64,000 nt of DNA from Sphingobacterium athyrii (GCF_003071065.1 NZ_QCXX01000005.1:186001-250000); one strand, 5' to 3'; counted from the stretch's first letter, positions 25,410 through 34,314 are shown. Program-made: numbers and translations. The notes: a model not told the origin generated them from the sequence alone.

Positions 25410-25679
25410 ATGAAATTACGATCGGATTTAGTATTGAGAACAATTGGTTCAGATCATTTAATTGTTGACCCCAGTCAGGATAGCATTGACCTATCAACCG
25501 TGTACACGCTGAACAGTTCTGCGGCATGGCTTTGGGAACAACTTAAAGGAAAAGAGTTTGATCAGACAACAATCGTTGAGCTGCTCTGCGATAATTATGA
25601 AGTAGATGTGGAGCAAGCACAATCCGATGCCAAAGTACTACTTGGAGATTTCGAAAAACAGGGACTATTGGAAAAATAA
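25410..25679 (+). CDS. PqqD-like peptide-binding (RRE) protein
   Basis: An 89-residue protein with the full PqqD pattern: LRTIGSDHLIVDPSQDSID, then YTLNSSAAWLWEQLKGK, TTIVELLCDNYEVD, and a C-terminal DAKVLLGDFEKQGLLE. PqqD folds are RiPP recognition elements that hold leader peptides for modifying enzymes or proteases. No radical-SAM, cyclase or B2 protease partner is encoded next to it. A 131-base gap precedes it, in which only reading frames of under 10 codons are present, so a precursor peptide is not visible there. It is 21 bases before the ABC transporter gene. Confidence 0.88.
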   Translation: MKLRSDLVLRTIGSDHLIVDPSQDSIDLSTVYTLNSSAAWLWEQLKGKEFDQTTIVELLCDNYEVDVEQAQSDAKVLLGDFEKQGLLEK

Positions 25680-25700
25680 CCTTTCCATTGATCTATCCAA

Positions 25701-27329
25701 ATGAACAATAACAGCCTGAAACAGCATGCGCGCTGGGCATGGTCGATCAGCGAGGGCTATCGCGGTAGATTGCTTCTTTACTTTGTATTGGAGCTGATAT
25801 GCATCGGTCTCTCCCTTGTCTTTGTATACCTGTCCAAAAAAGCGGTAGATGTGGCTACCTCCCCAGGAGAATTGCCACTCAAATGGTTGTTGATCGGCAT
25901 TATAGGCAGTATTACGCTCAATGTGGCTATTAAAGGTTATTCGGGCCGCCTGCTGGAACGGATCAAATTGATGCTGACACTCCAGTTACAACGTCATATG
26001 CTCGATGCGCAGATGTTATCGGTATGGCGCTTGATCAAAAACTGGCATACAGGTGATATCCAGATCCGGATTCAGACAGACTGTGAAGAAGTGGCCAACA
26101 CCATCGCCAGTACCGTACTTTCTTTCGTATTGACGATTATCCAACTATTGGCTTCTGTGGGTTTCTTGTGGTATATGGACCCCATGCTGGCCCTGATGAT
26201 CCTGGCCATCTCCCCCCTCTTTGTCTTTTCAAAAATTTACTTCCGTAAAATGCGCAAACTCAGCAAGGAGGTCAAAGAGGAGGAAAGTAATTTTTCAAAG
26301 GTCCTCCAGGAAAATCTGCGCTTCCGCCTGCTGATCCGTGCCATGGGTATTTTCCCCAAAAGGCGTGCGAAGTTGACCGAAACGCAACAGCAGCTCTTTA
26401 TGCTAAAAATGCGTCAGATCAATTTTTCGACGTATACGCAAGGAGCGATGAAGGTGGCCATGAACGCGGGTTATTTGGTCGCATTTATCTGGGGGGTCTA
26501 TCGGCTACAATCGGGGCAGATCACCTTCGGAACAATGACGGCTTTTTTGCAACTGGTGGCGCGCATTCAGAGCCCAATTCTTGCCTTGATCGGCTATATC
26601 CCCGGCTTCGTCCGCTTTCGTGTATCCGCAGACCGGCTCTTGGAATTACAGGAGGGTGAGATTGAACCTCAGGTAGAACAGGAGCGATTAAATGGGACGG
26701 AAGAGCTGCGTATCAGGGACCTGTCTTTTCGCTATGAGGATAAGTGGGTATTGCAGCAGCTAAACCTCTCACTAAAAGTGGGCGAGCCAACGGCAATTAT
26801 CGGCCCGAGCGGAAAGGGAAAAACAACGTTAATCCGTCTATTGCTGGCATTGCTCAAAGCTGAAAAAGGAGACATCACAGTGGTTGACCGCGACGGTGAA
26901 AGATCGCTAGAAGCAAAACACCGTGTCAACTTTGCCTATATTCCGCAGGGTAATTCGCTTTTCAGCGGAACGATACGGGAAAACCTCATGCTTCATGTGA
27001 AAGAAGATAGCCCACTGGATATTGATAAAGCCCTTTGGCTGGCCTGTGCCGAATTTGTATATGATTTTCCAGATGGTGTCGACACGTTAGTGGGCGAATC
27101 AGGAATGGGCCTATCGGAGGGACAAGCCCAACGTATCGCCATTGCGCGTGCTCTGATGCATGACGGTGATATCTGGCTCTTTGATGAAGTTACCTCAGCG
27201 CTGGACCGGACAACCTCGGATACACTAACGCATCGCCTGCTGGAATATGGAAAACATAAAATATGTCTATTTGTAACACACGACCTGAATCTGGCGGATA
27301 AATGTCCGCATCGCATCTACCTCGATTGA
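25701..27329 (+). CDS. ABC transporter, fused permease and ATPase (peptide/lipid exporter type)
   Basis: A 542-residue half-transporter with about six membrane segments in residues 20-300 and an ATPase domain from about 330. Nucleotide motifs: Walker A GPSGKGKTT (about 367-375), Q-loop AYIPQGNSLFSG, signature LSEGQAQRIAIARAL (about 472), Walker B IWLFDEVTSALD and H-loop FVTHDLNL. There is no N-terminal C39 peptidase domain, so leader removal, if any, must be by another protein such as the S24/S26 peptidase upstream. Acts as a dimer in the inner membrane. Context suggests export of the peptide handled by the cluster, but lipid or drug export is not excluded. Confidence 0.9.
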   Translation: MNNNSLKQHARWAWSISEGYRGRLLLYFVLELICIGLSLVFVYLSKKAVDVATSPGELPLKWLLIGIIGSITLNVAIKGYSGRLLERIKLMLTLQLQRHMLDAQMLSVWRLIKNWHTGDIQIRIQTDCEEVANTIASTVLSFVLTIIQLLASVGFLWYMDPMLALMILAISPLFVFSKIYFRKMRKLSKEVKEEESNFSKVLQENLRFRLLIRAMGIFPKRRAKLTETQQQLFMLKMRQINFSTYTQGAMKVAMNAGYLVAFIWGVYRLQSGQITFGTMTAFLQLVARIQSPILALIGYIPGFVRFRVSADRLLELQEGEIEPQVEQERLNGTEELRIRDLSFRYEDKWVLQQLNLSLKVGEPTAIIGPSGKGKTTLIRLLLALLKAEKGDITVVDRDGERSLEAKHRVNFAYIPQGNSLFSGTIRENLMLHVKEDSPLDIDKALWLACAEFVYDFPDGVDTLVGESGMGLSEGQAQRIAIARALMHDGDIWLFDEVTSALDRTTSDTLTHRLLEYGKHKICLFVTHDLNLADKCPHRIYLD

Positions 27330-27409
27330 GGAAGATCGGAATGGCAACATATCAACATCAATAAAAGAATCTGGATATTTCAACTAATATCAATAGATTA
27401 AAACAAACC

Positions 27410-27423
27410 GAGCTTGCAAGCTC
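27410..27423. repeat. 14-bp palindrome GAGCTTGCAAGCTC
   Basis: A perfect palindrome in the gap between the ABC transporter and the kinase-like gene. A related GAGCTTGCCAGCTTATTGAAG occurs at 38361-38381, where the following GAAG is also shared with the GCTCATGAAG here. This may be part of a dispersed intergenic family or a local protein site. Confidence 0.45.
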
Positions 27424-27455
27424 ATGAAGTAATTAATCAAAAGATGAACTAAATC

Positions 27456-28364
27456 ATGGATATCACCAAATCACCTGAGTTCGCTCGAACCCGCTACCAT
27501 ATTGCGGAATTATTGCTGGAATTTAACCACCCTAAGGAATTTCCCTTATATCAACTTCTTCGCTCCTTCCAGGATTTTCACTGGGTAGGTACCTATAAAG
27601 CTGAAATTGTCATCAATATCAGTTTGGACAAGGCTCCGGTAACAGCCGATATGGGGACATTACGCACAGATGACTCGATCGCCTGGGGCGACCGATTCCG
27701 TTTTTATGAAAAGGGTGATACTTTTATTACGACCATTGTAAATGAGAAGGGCAATGGCACATGGTACCAATACAGTAACCGTAACTTTGAAGAATCGACG
27801 ATCTATGTCCCTGAGAGTTCAGCGGATGAACAGAGTGCCGTGATCACCTGGATGTCCATGATGATATTTGGCCAGGCCAGCCTCCTGCATGATACCATTA
27901 TGCTCCATGCTTCCGTGGTCAACCACAAAGGCGAAGGAGTTGCTTTTTTAGGTAAAAGTGGAACCGGAAAAAGCACGCACAGCCGGCTTTGGCTGACACA
28001 TATCCCCAACACATCACTGCTGAATGACGACAACCCTGCTGTCCGCATCAGGGAAGAGGGTATTTTTATCTATGGGACGCCCTGGAGCGGCAAGACGCCC
28101 TGTTATAGAAATCAGCTGCTACCACTCAAAGCATTTGTACGGCTGGAACAGGCTCCGGCCAATACATTTACATGGCAGCCCGGAATCAAGGGCTTTATTG
28201 CGGTGCTCCCGAGCTGTACAGCAATCCGATGGAACAAAGATCTTTTTTCCGGGATGAATACAATTCTGGAAAAAATTGTAGGCGAAATACCGGTAGGTTA
28301 TTTACAGTGCCTACCCGACGCTGCTGCTGCCAAACTGTGTCATTCATCAGTATTTAGTAGTTAG
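27456..28364 (+). CDS. HPr-kinase-like serine kinase domain protein
   Basis: A 302-residue protein whose C-terminal half resembles HPr kinase/phosphorylase: P-loop FLGKSGTGKSTHSR (about 166-174), LLNDDNPAVR with paired Asp (191-192), and YGTPWSGKTPCYRN, matching the GTPW-G block of HprK-related proteins. The N-terminal 140 residues are poorly conserved and lack an Hpr_kinase_N domain. Relatives occur in polysaccharide- and RiPP-associated loci with PqqD-like proteins, where some phosphorylate peptide side chains. No HPr gene is near. A 126-base gap follows the transporter gene and holds the 14-bp palindrome described separately. Confidence 0.85.
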   Translation: MDITKSPEFARTRYHIAELLLEFNHPKEFPLYQLLRSFQDFHWVGTYKAEIVINISLDKAPVTADMGTLRTDDSIAWGDRFRFYEKGDTFITTIVNEKGNGTWYQYSNRNFEESTIYVPESSADEQSAVITWMSMMIFGQASLLHDTIMLHASVVNHKGEGVAFLGKSGTGKSTHSRLWLTHIPNTSLLNDDNPAVRIREEGIFIYGTPWSGKTPCYRNQLLPLKAFVRLEQAPANTFTWQPGIKGFIAVLPSCTAIRWNKDLFSGMNTILEKIVGEIPVGYLQCLPDAAAAKLCHSSVFSS

Positions 28365-28378
28365 TAATTAGTATTGAG
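28349..28378. repeat. AT-rich TTAGTATTGAG repeat, copy 1
   Basis: Contains TAGTATTTAGTA-like and TTAGTATTGAG units and spans the end of the kinase-like gene (its stop codon TAG lies inside). The same units recur at 38142-38181, 54026-54059 and 54154-54182, always at gene borders. Confidence 0.5.
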
Positions 28379-28392
28379 CCTTCTGTTAAATT

Positions 28393-28432
28393 AAAAGGTC
28401 ACCGGATAACAATGATTATCCAGTGACCTTTC
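28393..28432. terminator. Bidirectional terminator hairpin between convergent genes
   Basis: AAAGGTCAC-CGGATAA pairs with TTATCC-a-GTGACCTTT, a stem of about 15 bp with a small loop and one bulge (28394-28431). It sits between the kinase-like gene (+) and the S41 protease gene (-), which converge here. A-rich and T-rich flanks are short. Confidence 0.65.
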
Positions 28433-28494
28433 GATCTCTCCTTTAGTTATCATCATACAGTCAAGTGCTCTTAGCGCACTGTGCCAGCACTAAC

Positions 28495-30060
28495 TTATTT
28501 GCTTCTTGTCTTGATCATACCCCGCTCTGGCCTAGTATGCATTTTGCCTTGATCCACGGTTTGGATCGCTCGGGAAGAAATACTGCGCAATGCTGCCCGG
28601 GTTTTGGTCGACGGAGCCGCATCCGCTAAAGCTGTTGCCAGCATTTTCTCCGCAGGATCTCCGACATCGGCTGAAACATCGTCACCGACGCCAGAAATAT
28701 CAGGAACAAGGCCATCCCAATAATCACGCAGGTCTCGGTCAGTACCCTTGTTATATTTTTCGCCAAGATTTCCGCGTGCGTTCTTCAGGATAAATGAAGC
28801 TGGCCAATAAGATACTTTGTCGCGGACTTTCTGCTCGAAAAACCCAACGGGCTTACCATATGTTCTTGATTCGGTGGCAATGATCTCAACCGGAAGGTGC
28901 GGAGTAAGCACATTGATCAGCATCTCCGCGGCTGAAGCTGTCTCTTCACTCACCAAGAAATAAACTTTATTGAGATTTAAGGCACTTCGTCCGTCGAAGT
29001 AGGTATCATACATATTCAGTTGATCTCTTAAGCTCTTTGCTGCATCCGACTGCATGTACTTGTTCATTTCATAGGTCAGCATCAACTTACCTTTGGTTTT
29101 GGCACCACCGATCTTATCTGCAATATAAATAGCCGCGTCTACATAGCCCCCGCCATTGTAACGCAGATCAACAATCAGGCTTTTGATCTGTTTGGCCTCA
29201 TATTCCGTAAAGGCCGCATCGATATTTCTCTGATTTTGATTGTTATTTTCAATTTCCTCAAAAGACGATAAGGCCAGATAACCGATATTATTGCCACTAT
29301 TGAGGTAAATCGTATCCTTATAGACTGGATTGATGACGTACGAATTGTTATAGTTCATCGGCTTCTCGAACAGCTTATTATCAGCACGTTTGACCTGAAG
29401 AGTGAGGTTTGCTGCATCTAATGCGTTATTGATATTATTACGCAATCGGCTGTAGGCTGCAGGATCCTTTACCTCGCAGCTTCCACCCGGGTCCGGACAG
29501 CTGACTTCGATCGAATAATTTTCCTTGTCATTATTGACAGATGTGATAATATCGGCCCGTTTAAACCCAGCAACCTGTGCCGGAGAACCACCTTCCACAA
29601 AGGAAATAAAGGGTCGTGCGGTCTTGCTGTCTATCGAAAACCACTGCACAGATATGCCATAGCCCTCGTTGTTATCCATCTTGGTACTGGCCTTTTCGGC
29701 GATATTGTAACCGTTGATACCTTCCATAAAGGAAAAGCGGTCAAAAACCCCCGAGTAACCGGCCGCCACATGGACGGGTGTCAGCCTTTTGAGTGCATCA
29801 AGCACATTGCTCGCCGAACCATATTGATCGGTATATTGAGCCGGATCTTTTAAATAATCCGGAATAGATCCATCCGCCCATATGGAATAGAGTTTATAAT
29901 ATTTATAAATATCGTCTTTGATAAGCTGACCTTCGGTGCGGTCAGTTGGTTCGGGCTCCGGTTCGGGCTCAGGATTATCCTTTTTACAGGAGAGAATTAA
30001 AAGGCCGGAGAGCAATATCGTAGCCAGACGCCCTACTTGTTTTACACGCATTGTGTTCAT
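28495..30060 (-). CDS. S41 family peptidase lipoprotein (C-terminal-processing type)
   Basis: A 521-residue lipoprotein: lipobox LILSC (Cys25), then a Glu-Pro repeat linker (EPEPEPEP). A PDZ-like segment (about 140-240, PFISFVEGGSPAQVAGFKRADII) precedes the S41 catalytic core with SLIVDLRYNGGGYVDAA and SEETASAAEML, which carries the nucleophile Ser near residue 375. The protease is expected to be anchored in the outer membrane or to the periplasmic face. Tricorn/CtpA-like lipoproteins of this type are frequent in Bacteroidota, often several per genome. The residues after the catalytic core are basic and low in complexity. Confidence 0.9.
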   Translation of the reverse strand: MNTMRVKQVGRLATILLSGLLILSCKKDNPEPEPEPEPTDRTEGQLIKDDIYKYYKLYSIWADGSIPDYLKDPAQYTDQYGSASNVLDALKRLTPVHVAAGYSGVFDRFSFMEGINGYNIAEKASTKMDNNEGYGISVQWFSIDSKTARPFISFVEGGSPAQVAGFKRADIITSVNNDKENYSIEVSCPDPGGSCEVKDPAAYSRLRNNINNALDAANLTLQVKRADNKLFEKPMNYNNSYVINPVYKDTIYLNSGNNIGYLALSSFEEIENNNQNQRNIDAAFTEYEAKQIKSLIVDLRYNGGGYVDAAIYIADKIGGAKTKGKLMLTYEMNKYMQSDAAKSLRDQLNMYDTYFDGRSALNLNKVYFLVSEETASAAEMLINVLTPHLPVEIIATESRTYGKPVGFFEQKVRDKVSYWPASFILKNARGNLGEKYNKGTDRDLRDYWDGLVPDISGVGDDVSADVGDPAEKMLATALADAAPSTKTRAALRSISSRAIQTVDQGKMHTRPERGMIKTRSK

Positions 30061-30110
30061 ACTTGAAACATTTGTAAAACAAACATAAATAATTTTAGCT
30101 GATCCGCAAT

Positions 30111-30149
30111 GAAAAAAAACGCACTGACTTTGGGAGTGTCAGCGCGTTT
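30111..30149 (-). terminator. Rho-independent terminator of the TonB-DUF4374 operon
   Basis: On the minus strand AAACGCGCTGAC pairs with GTCAGTGCGTTT (one G-T type mismatch) around a 9-base loop, and is followed directly by a run of eight T. It lies 68 bases past the DUF4374 stop codon, so it should end the receptor operon before the S41 gene. Confidence 0.85.
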
Positions 30150-30216
30150 ACTACCTATTGAAAAACGTTATCAGAACAATCTTTCAAAGGAAAAGTTTTG
30201 AAAAATAAATAATTGT

Positions 30217-31425
30217 TTATTTCAATTTATTGATGTGGTAAACCTGTGTTACTCCAGGGTCAATCTCAGCACCTTTTTTAACCGTATTATTTTTAATATT
30301 ATATTCGTAAATAAACCATTTTGCAGCTGGCGTTTTTACGGCTGTATAAAGATTGCCATCTTGAATCAGGTTGATGGTCGTCGTTGGATCTCCGCCCGTC
30401 ATTTCCGCCAGGTTGGCCACAATTTTCTGATTGGCTATATCGATGACATAAGGTCTGATATAAGCCTTACCATCACCTAACCAAGCGAGGTCACCACCTT
30501 TTACCGCATAATCTTTTAGGTCGTATAAATAGCTCTTGTCAAATTCGTATTTTCCATTGTTGACACGCATTAGCGCAAAAGTTCCATCAGTTTTGCCGCG
30601 GGTTAACAGATAAAGGTTATTGTTGTCATCCAGGAACGAATAGTTTTCTCTTTGCCAGTGCCCTGCAACATAACTTGCACGATCGTCGCTCATGATATGC
30701 CCATTGGCCATGCTTGGGTAATCACAGATGTAAGCGTAAGCTTTCTTGCTGACCACATTGTAATCCGAGTCATAATAAAATAAGCCAAAATAAGCTTTAC
30801 CGCCAGCAATACGCATACTTGTCACATTGAGAATGGTCGGATCGACTGTGCCATCTTTCTTATATACCGTGTAATCCAAGGTCGGAATCTGCGCTTTTAA
30901 GGTTTTATTGAGCGTCATATCCTTGGTATTCATAAAGTAAATGTCTTTCTCAAATATTTTTTTCTCCAGGTTGGCATCACTGGCACCTGTGGATGTGAAG
31001 ACAATTTCGTCAGTGGTACTGAACTGGCTCGCCATCTTTCCAAGGTAGAACGCACTTGGGAATGCGTAATTATCGACCTCTTTAAATACAAGACCTTGAG
31101 GTGTTTCTACCAATTGGTGTTTACTGAAACGTGTACCATCGTTGGACAAGTAATAGAAACCATTAAAAATATAAGCATAACCGGCATAACGCGCTTGAGG
31201 TAAGTTGCCGGTGATGTCGACCCCTTTATTGTTGGCAGGCGATAATAAAGTATCTTTCATGATCTCATCAGTCGTTAAAAGATAAGATCCAGTTGCGGTG
31301 GCCACCCACACGGAATATTCAGACGCTTCAGGTGTTGTCACTTCTGGAACGCTCGGGCTATCTTTGCAGGATGATAGCATTAGTGCTGCTAATGCACAAT
31401 AGCCAAATAATCTATTTTTTTTCAT
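30217..31425 (-). CDS. DUF4374 family lipoprotein
   Basis: A 402-residue lipoprotein: lipobox LSSC (Cys20). The rest looks like a beta-propeller-like repeat protein (YSVWVATATGSYLLTTD, ARYAGYAYIFNGFYYLS, KGGDLAWLGDGKAYIRPY). This family is regularly encoded next to TonB-dependent siderophore receptors and PepSY proteins in Bacteroidota, as here (24-base gap after the receptor gene). A surface or periplasmic helper for substrate capture or handling is the likely role. The biochemical function is not known. Confidence 0.85.
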   Translation of the reverse strand: MKKNRLFGYCALAALMLSSCKDSPSVPEVTTPEASEYSVWVATATGSYLLTTDEIMKDTLLSPANNKGVDITGNLPQARYAGYAYIFNGFYYLSNDGTRFSKHQLVETPQGLVFKEVDNYAFPSAFYLGKMASQFSTTDEIVFTSTGASDANLEKKIFEKDIYFMNTKDMTLNKTLKAQIPTLDYTVYKKDGTVDPTILNVTSMRIAGGKAYFGLFYYDSDYNVVSKKAYAYICDYPSMANGHIMSDDRASYVAGHWQRENYSFLDDNNNLYLLTRGKTDGTFALMRVNNGKYEFDKSYLYDLKDYAVKGGDLAWLGDGKAYIRPYVIDIANQKIVANLAEMTGGDPTTTINLIQDGNLYTAVKTPAAKWFIYEYNIKNNTVKKGAEIDPGVTQVYHINKLK

Positions 31426-31448
31426 GATTATAAATGATGTTTGATTAA

Positions 31449-33857
31449 TTATAGTAGGGAAACTCTAAATTTTACATAAAATGCCCGTCCGGGTTTTTGC
31501 AGACGGAAGTTGTCATAGGAGCGCTCATCAAAGATGTTGCGGGCCTCGCCGGAAATATTATAACGGTTGCGGTTCCAAGAGTAGCTAACCAACAAGTTGT
31601 GGACAAGTTGTGTGGGAATATAGTTCTTGGAAGCCAATGAACCCAGGTGGCTATCGCTTAAGTAAAACCATTTGGTGTACAACGTGGTCCAGTTGATCTG
31701 TGTACGGCTACCTTTGCTGAACCAATCGTTTTGTGCAAAGCCCAGATCCAAATTGCCATAAACCCATGGTCGGTTTGGAATCTGGTATCCATAAGTCAAA
31801 CTTACCTGCTGGTTGGTCTCATCGGTATATTTCTGATTGTCGATGGCTCGGTCATAACTTCCATTTATTGCGGCCGTAATAATGTCTTTATAACCGTAGC
31901 GTGCTTCGAAACTTCCACCATAGATCTTGACGCCCGGAATATTGTAATACTGAAATTTGTCCTGACCATTATCGGATACAATGCGTGTATTTTGGTAATC
32001 TTTTGCCAGGCGATAAAAACCGGAAAGATCGACATTGATAAAATGGTTTTCGTTAAAGAAGGTATTGTAGTAAAAACCCCCGTTGAGATTGTCGCTCTTC
32101 TCAGGCTTTAAATCCCAATTGGGAAGAACATTAAAATTATCACCATATATGGCGGTCATCTCAGGTAGGTTATAAGCCCGTTCGGCCGAGAACTTTACAC
32201 CACCATCCTTGAAAATACGATAGCGAGCAGCTGCACTATACCCTTTATACCCCAAATATCTTGTTTGTGTAACGATGTCACCACTCAAGTATTGATTGTT
32301 AGCGTCAAATTCCCGTTCATCAATCTTTTGGTAGGTATCGATGCCATAGTATTTAAAGGCCAGGTTGGCAACCAAGCGTTTGTCAAACCATTGACTTTGC
32401 CAAGCTAAGCCAGCAATATGTTTCACCAGATTCTTCGGTAATCCGGAAGTATTGTGATTTAAGATCTTATCATAGGTCTGACGGTCATTGGTACTGATAT
32501 TATAATTTAGGTTTAAGCTCTGGTTGCGGCTCTCATCAAAATCGTAGTTTAAGTTTATTCGTCCGAGGACACTACTGGTATTATCTTTAATATATTTCTC
32601 CGGGTTGGGAGCATTTCCTGTCGTATTGGTTATTGGAACACCATCCCACTGATAGTTATATTTTGCTGTATCCCTGTTGCGGGTAACATTATAGCCATAA
32701 TTGGCATAAATATCGGCATATAGACGCTCCACGAGAAAGTTTTGCTTTTTGAAGCTTAGGGTCGGCATCATGTAGACCGATTCGGTCCAGTTGCCACCAT
32801 AGGGATTATTGATCGTTGCACCGAGTTGATTTTGTTTATTGTTGCCCGAATAGGTCAGTCCCACAAAAAACTGATCGGCCCAGCTTTTATCGCGTAGCCC
32901 CACCTCAATCTGACCCATGCTCGAATAGTAACGGTCATGAAATCGCCTAGCCTTGTCGATATTGACAAATTTGTTATTGACAACTTTTTGAACAAGTACG
33001 CCATACTTCTCCTCGGTATACATATTGTAATCGTTGTCCGAATAGTTGTAAAAAGCATTTGTACGAACCGATAGTTTACTTTTCGGATTGGTGTACATGC
33101 CCACTAAAGACGCTTGATGCGTATTGAAGGAGCCATAGCTATAGCTCAGATCAAGAAAATGCCTGTTGCGCTGTTTGGTGATAATGTTGACGGCACCACC
33201 CAAAGCGTCTGAACCTAAAAATGCGGGAACGACCCCTTTATAGATTTCGACACGGTCGACTAGATTGACAGGGATATTATTCAGGGACATGGCTGGTCCG
33301 AAATCATCCATGGGAACGCCGTCTATATAAATTTTTGCTGCGAGACCGTTGATACGAAACACGAAATTGGATCCCACGCCGCCATCTTCACGAATGGTGA
33401 CGCCAGGCGCGGTACGTAAAATTTGATTGATATTGGCCGTTTGATTGGCATAGCGGTTCATATCGATCACACTGACATTAAAGCCTGATCGCTTGATTTC
33501 GTTCACACGGCGCTGATTGTCGGTTTGCCCCTTTACGTTGGCAACTTCAAGAACGCGTTCATCTTTTTTGAGCTGGAAGTCTTTGTAGGTTTCATTGCTT
33601 TTCAATACAGTACTTTGCGTGACATAACCTACCGAAGTCACTTCCAATTTTGGCTGCTGTTTGCCATCAGTTTGCAGTTTATAAAAACCGTCCACATCGG
33701 TAGAGGTGCGCAGATTGGTGCCGACAATAGTGACTGTAGCGCCTTCGACTCCTTTTCCGAACAGGTCTTTCACATAACCTGAAAGGGATGTTTGTGCCTG
33801 GGCTAGGCTCGTGACGAAAAATAGGGATATAAAAGAAATGTAGGTAGACTTAAGCAT
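31449..33857 (-). CDS. TonB-dependent outer-membrane receptor (siderophore/haem type)
   Basis: An 802-residue receptor: signal peptide ending AQAQ (about residue 22), a carboxypeptidase-regulatory-like Ig domain (about 24-105, LSGYVKDLFGKGVEGATVTIVG), then the plug domain (about 125-235: VIDMNRYANQTANINQILR, PGVTIREDGGVGSNFVFRING, VEIYKGVVPAFLGSDALGG), then a 22-strand-type barrel ending in FYVKFRVSLL with the terminal aromatic-Leu-Leu signature. With PepSY and DUF4374 neighbours it most likely imports an iron chelate. It has a strong promoter 105 bases upstream. Confidence 0.93.
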   Translation of the reverse strand: MLKSTYISFISLFFVTSLAQAQTSLSGYVKDLFGKGVEGATVTIVGTNLRTSTDVDGFYKLQTDGKQQPKLEVTSVGYVTQSTVLKSNETYKDFQLKKDERVLEVANVKGQTDNQRRVNEIKRSGFNVSVIDMNRYANQTANINQILRTAPGVTIREDGGVGSNFVFRINGLAAKIYIDGVPMDDFGPAMSLNNIPVNLVDRVEIYKGVVPAFLGSDALGGAVNIITKQRNRHFLDLSYSYGSFNTHQASLVGMYTNPKSKLSVRTNAFYNYSDNDYNMYTEEKYGVLVQKVVNNKFVNIDKARRFHDRYYSSMGQIEVGLRDKSWADQFFVGLTYSGNNKQNQLGATINNPYGGNWTESVYMMPTLSFKKQNFLVERLYADIYANYGYNVTRNRDTAKYNYQWDGVPITNTTGNAPNPEKYIKDNTSSVLGRINLNYDFDESRNQSLNLNYNISTNDRQTYDKILNHNTSGLPKNLVKHIAGLAWQSQWFDKRLVANLAFKYYGIDTYQKIDEREFDANNQYLSGDIVTQTRYLGYKGYSAAARYRIFKDGGVKFSAERAYNLPEMTAIYGDNFNVLPNWDLKPEKSDNLNGGFYYNTFFNENHFINVDLSGFYRLAKDYQNTRIVSDNGQDKFQYYNIPGVKIYGGSFEARYGYKDIITAAINGSYDRAIDNQKYTDETNQQVSLTYGYQIPNRPWVYGNLDLGFAQNDWFSKGSRTQINWTTLYTKWFYLSDSHLGSLASKNYIPTQLVHNLLVSYSWNRNRYNISGEARNIFDERSYDNFRLQKPGRAFYVKFRVSLL

Positions 33858-33924
33858 GGTAGTCGCGTTATTGAATTGTTTTTAATAGTGACATTTTCAT
33901 TCGAATTTTTACCGCATGATAGTC

Positions 33925-33947
33925 TTGCCTTCCACTGTTCAAGGCAA
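33925..33947 (-). promoter_or_regulatory. Hairpin in the receptor 5' leader
   Basis: TTGCCTT (33925-33931) and AAGGCAA (33941-33947) form a 7-bp stem with a 9-base loop between the predicted transcription start and the receptor ATG. It may stabilise or regulate the leader RNA. No known riboswitch pattern is recognised. Confidence 0.4.
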
Positions 33948-33966
33948 TACGTTTTTCAAAGCGGGA

Positions 33967-33997
33967 CAAATATAGTTTTATTTAGATTAATTACAAA
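33967..33997 (-). promoter_or_regulatory. Bacteroidota-type promoter for the TonB receptor operon
   Basis: On the minus strand TTTG (33994-33997), 19 bases, then TATATTTG (33967-33974): exact match to -33 TTTG and -7 TAnnTTTG. The predicted start lies about 100 bases before the receptor ATG, leaving a long leader. The rest of the 457-base divergent gap (33858-34314) holds this leader, a stretch of about 200 bases without recognised features, and the opposing promoter at 34221-34250. Confidence 0.75.
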
Positions 33998-34220
33998 TAA
34001 TAATTTAACATTTTATAACATTTTCGCCTCTAACGCGCCTAGACCTAGTATACTGAACAACTTTATTAGTAGGCTTGGCAATTATTATGCTCATAGTCCA
34101 CACGAACCATCGAAAAGTTTTCCAAGCGGCGTTCAAGGCACTTTTGTGTAGGAATTAGTTTTGAATGGCGGGCCCAAAAGGGCATCGAGGAATAAAATCA
34201 AGCAAAATGGGAAGGCATAC

Positions 34221-34250
34221 TTGCAAAAAAAGATATTATTAATATCTTTG
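34221..34250 (+). promoter_or_regulatory. Promoter of the small-membrane-protein/PepSY operon
   Basis: CTTG (34220-34223), 19 bases, then TATCTTTG (34243-34250): the -7 element is exact, the -33 one base off TTTG. It lies about 65 bases before the ATG at 34315. It overlaps the inverted repeat at 34229-34249, so a bound repressor would block it. Confidence 0.65.
34229..34249. promoter_or_regulatory. Candidate operator (Fur-like inverted repeat)
   Basis: AAAGATATT-3-AATATCTTT, a perfect 9-bp inverted repeat that spans the spacer and the -7 element of the plus-strand promoter. Size, AT content and GAT..ATC symmetry are like Fur-family sites. With an iron-type transporter locus on both sides this is a good candidate for metal-dependent repression. 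Factor identity is inference. Confidence 0.5.
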
Positions 34251-34314
34251 CATTGTTTAAAATCAATCTAAATAAATATAAAGGTTTGTTTTAGATCTAA
34301 CAATTATCTAACAC

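Noticed and set aside
23890..28364. Complete lasso peptide cluster
   Set aside because: The asparagine-synthetase-like cyclase and the B2 transglutaminase-like protease are missing and no precursor peptide was seen.
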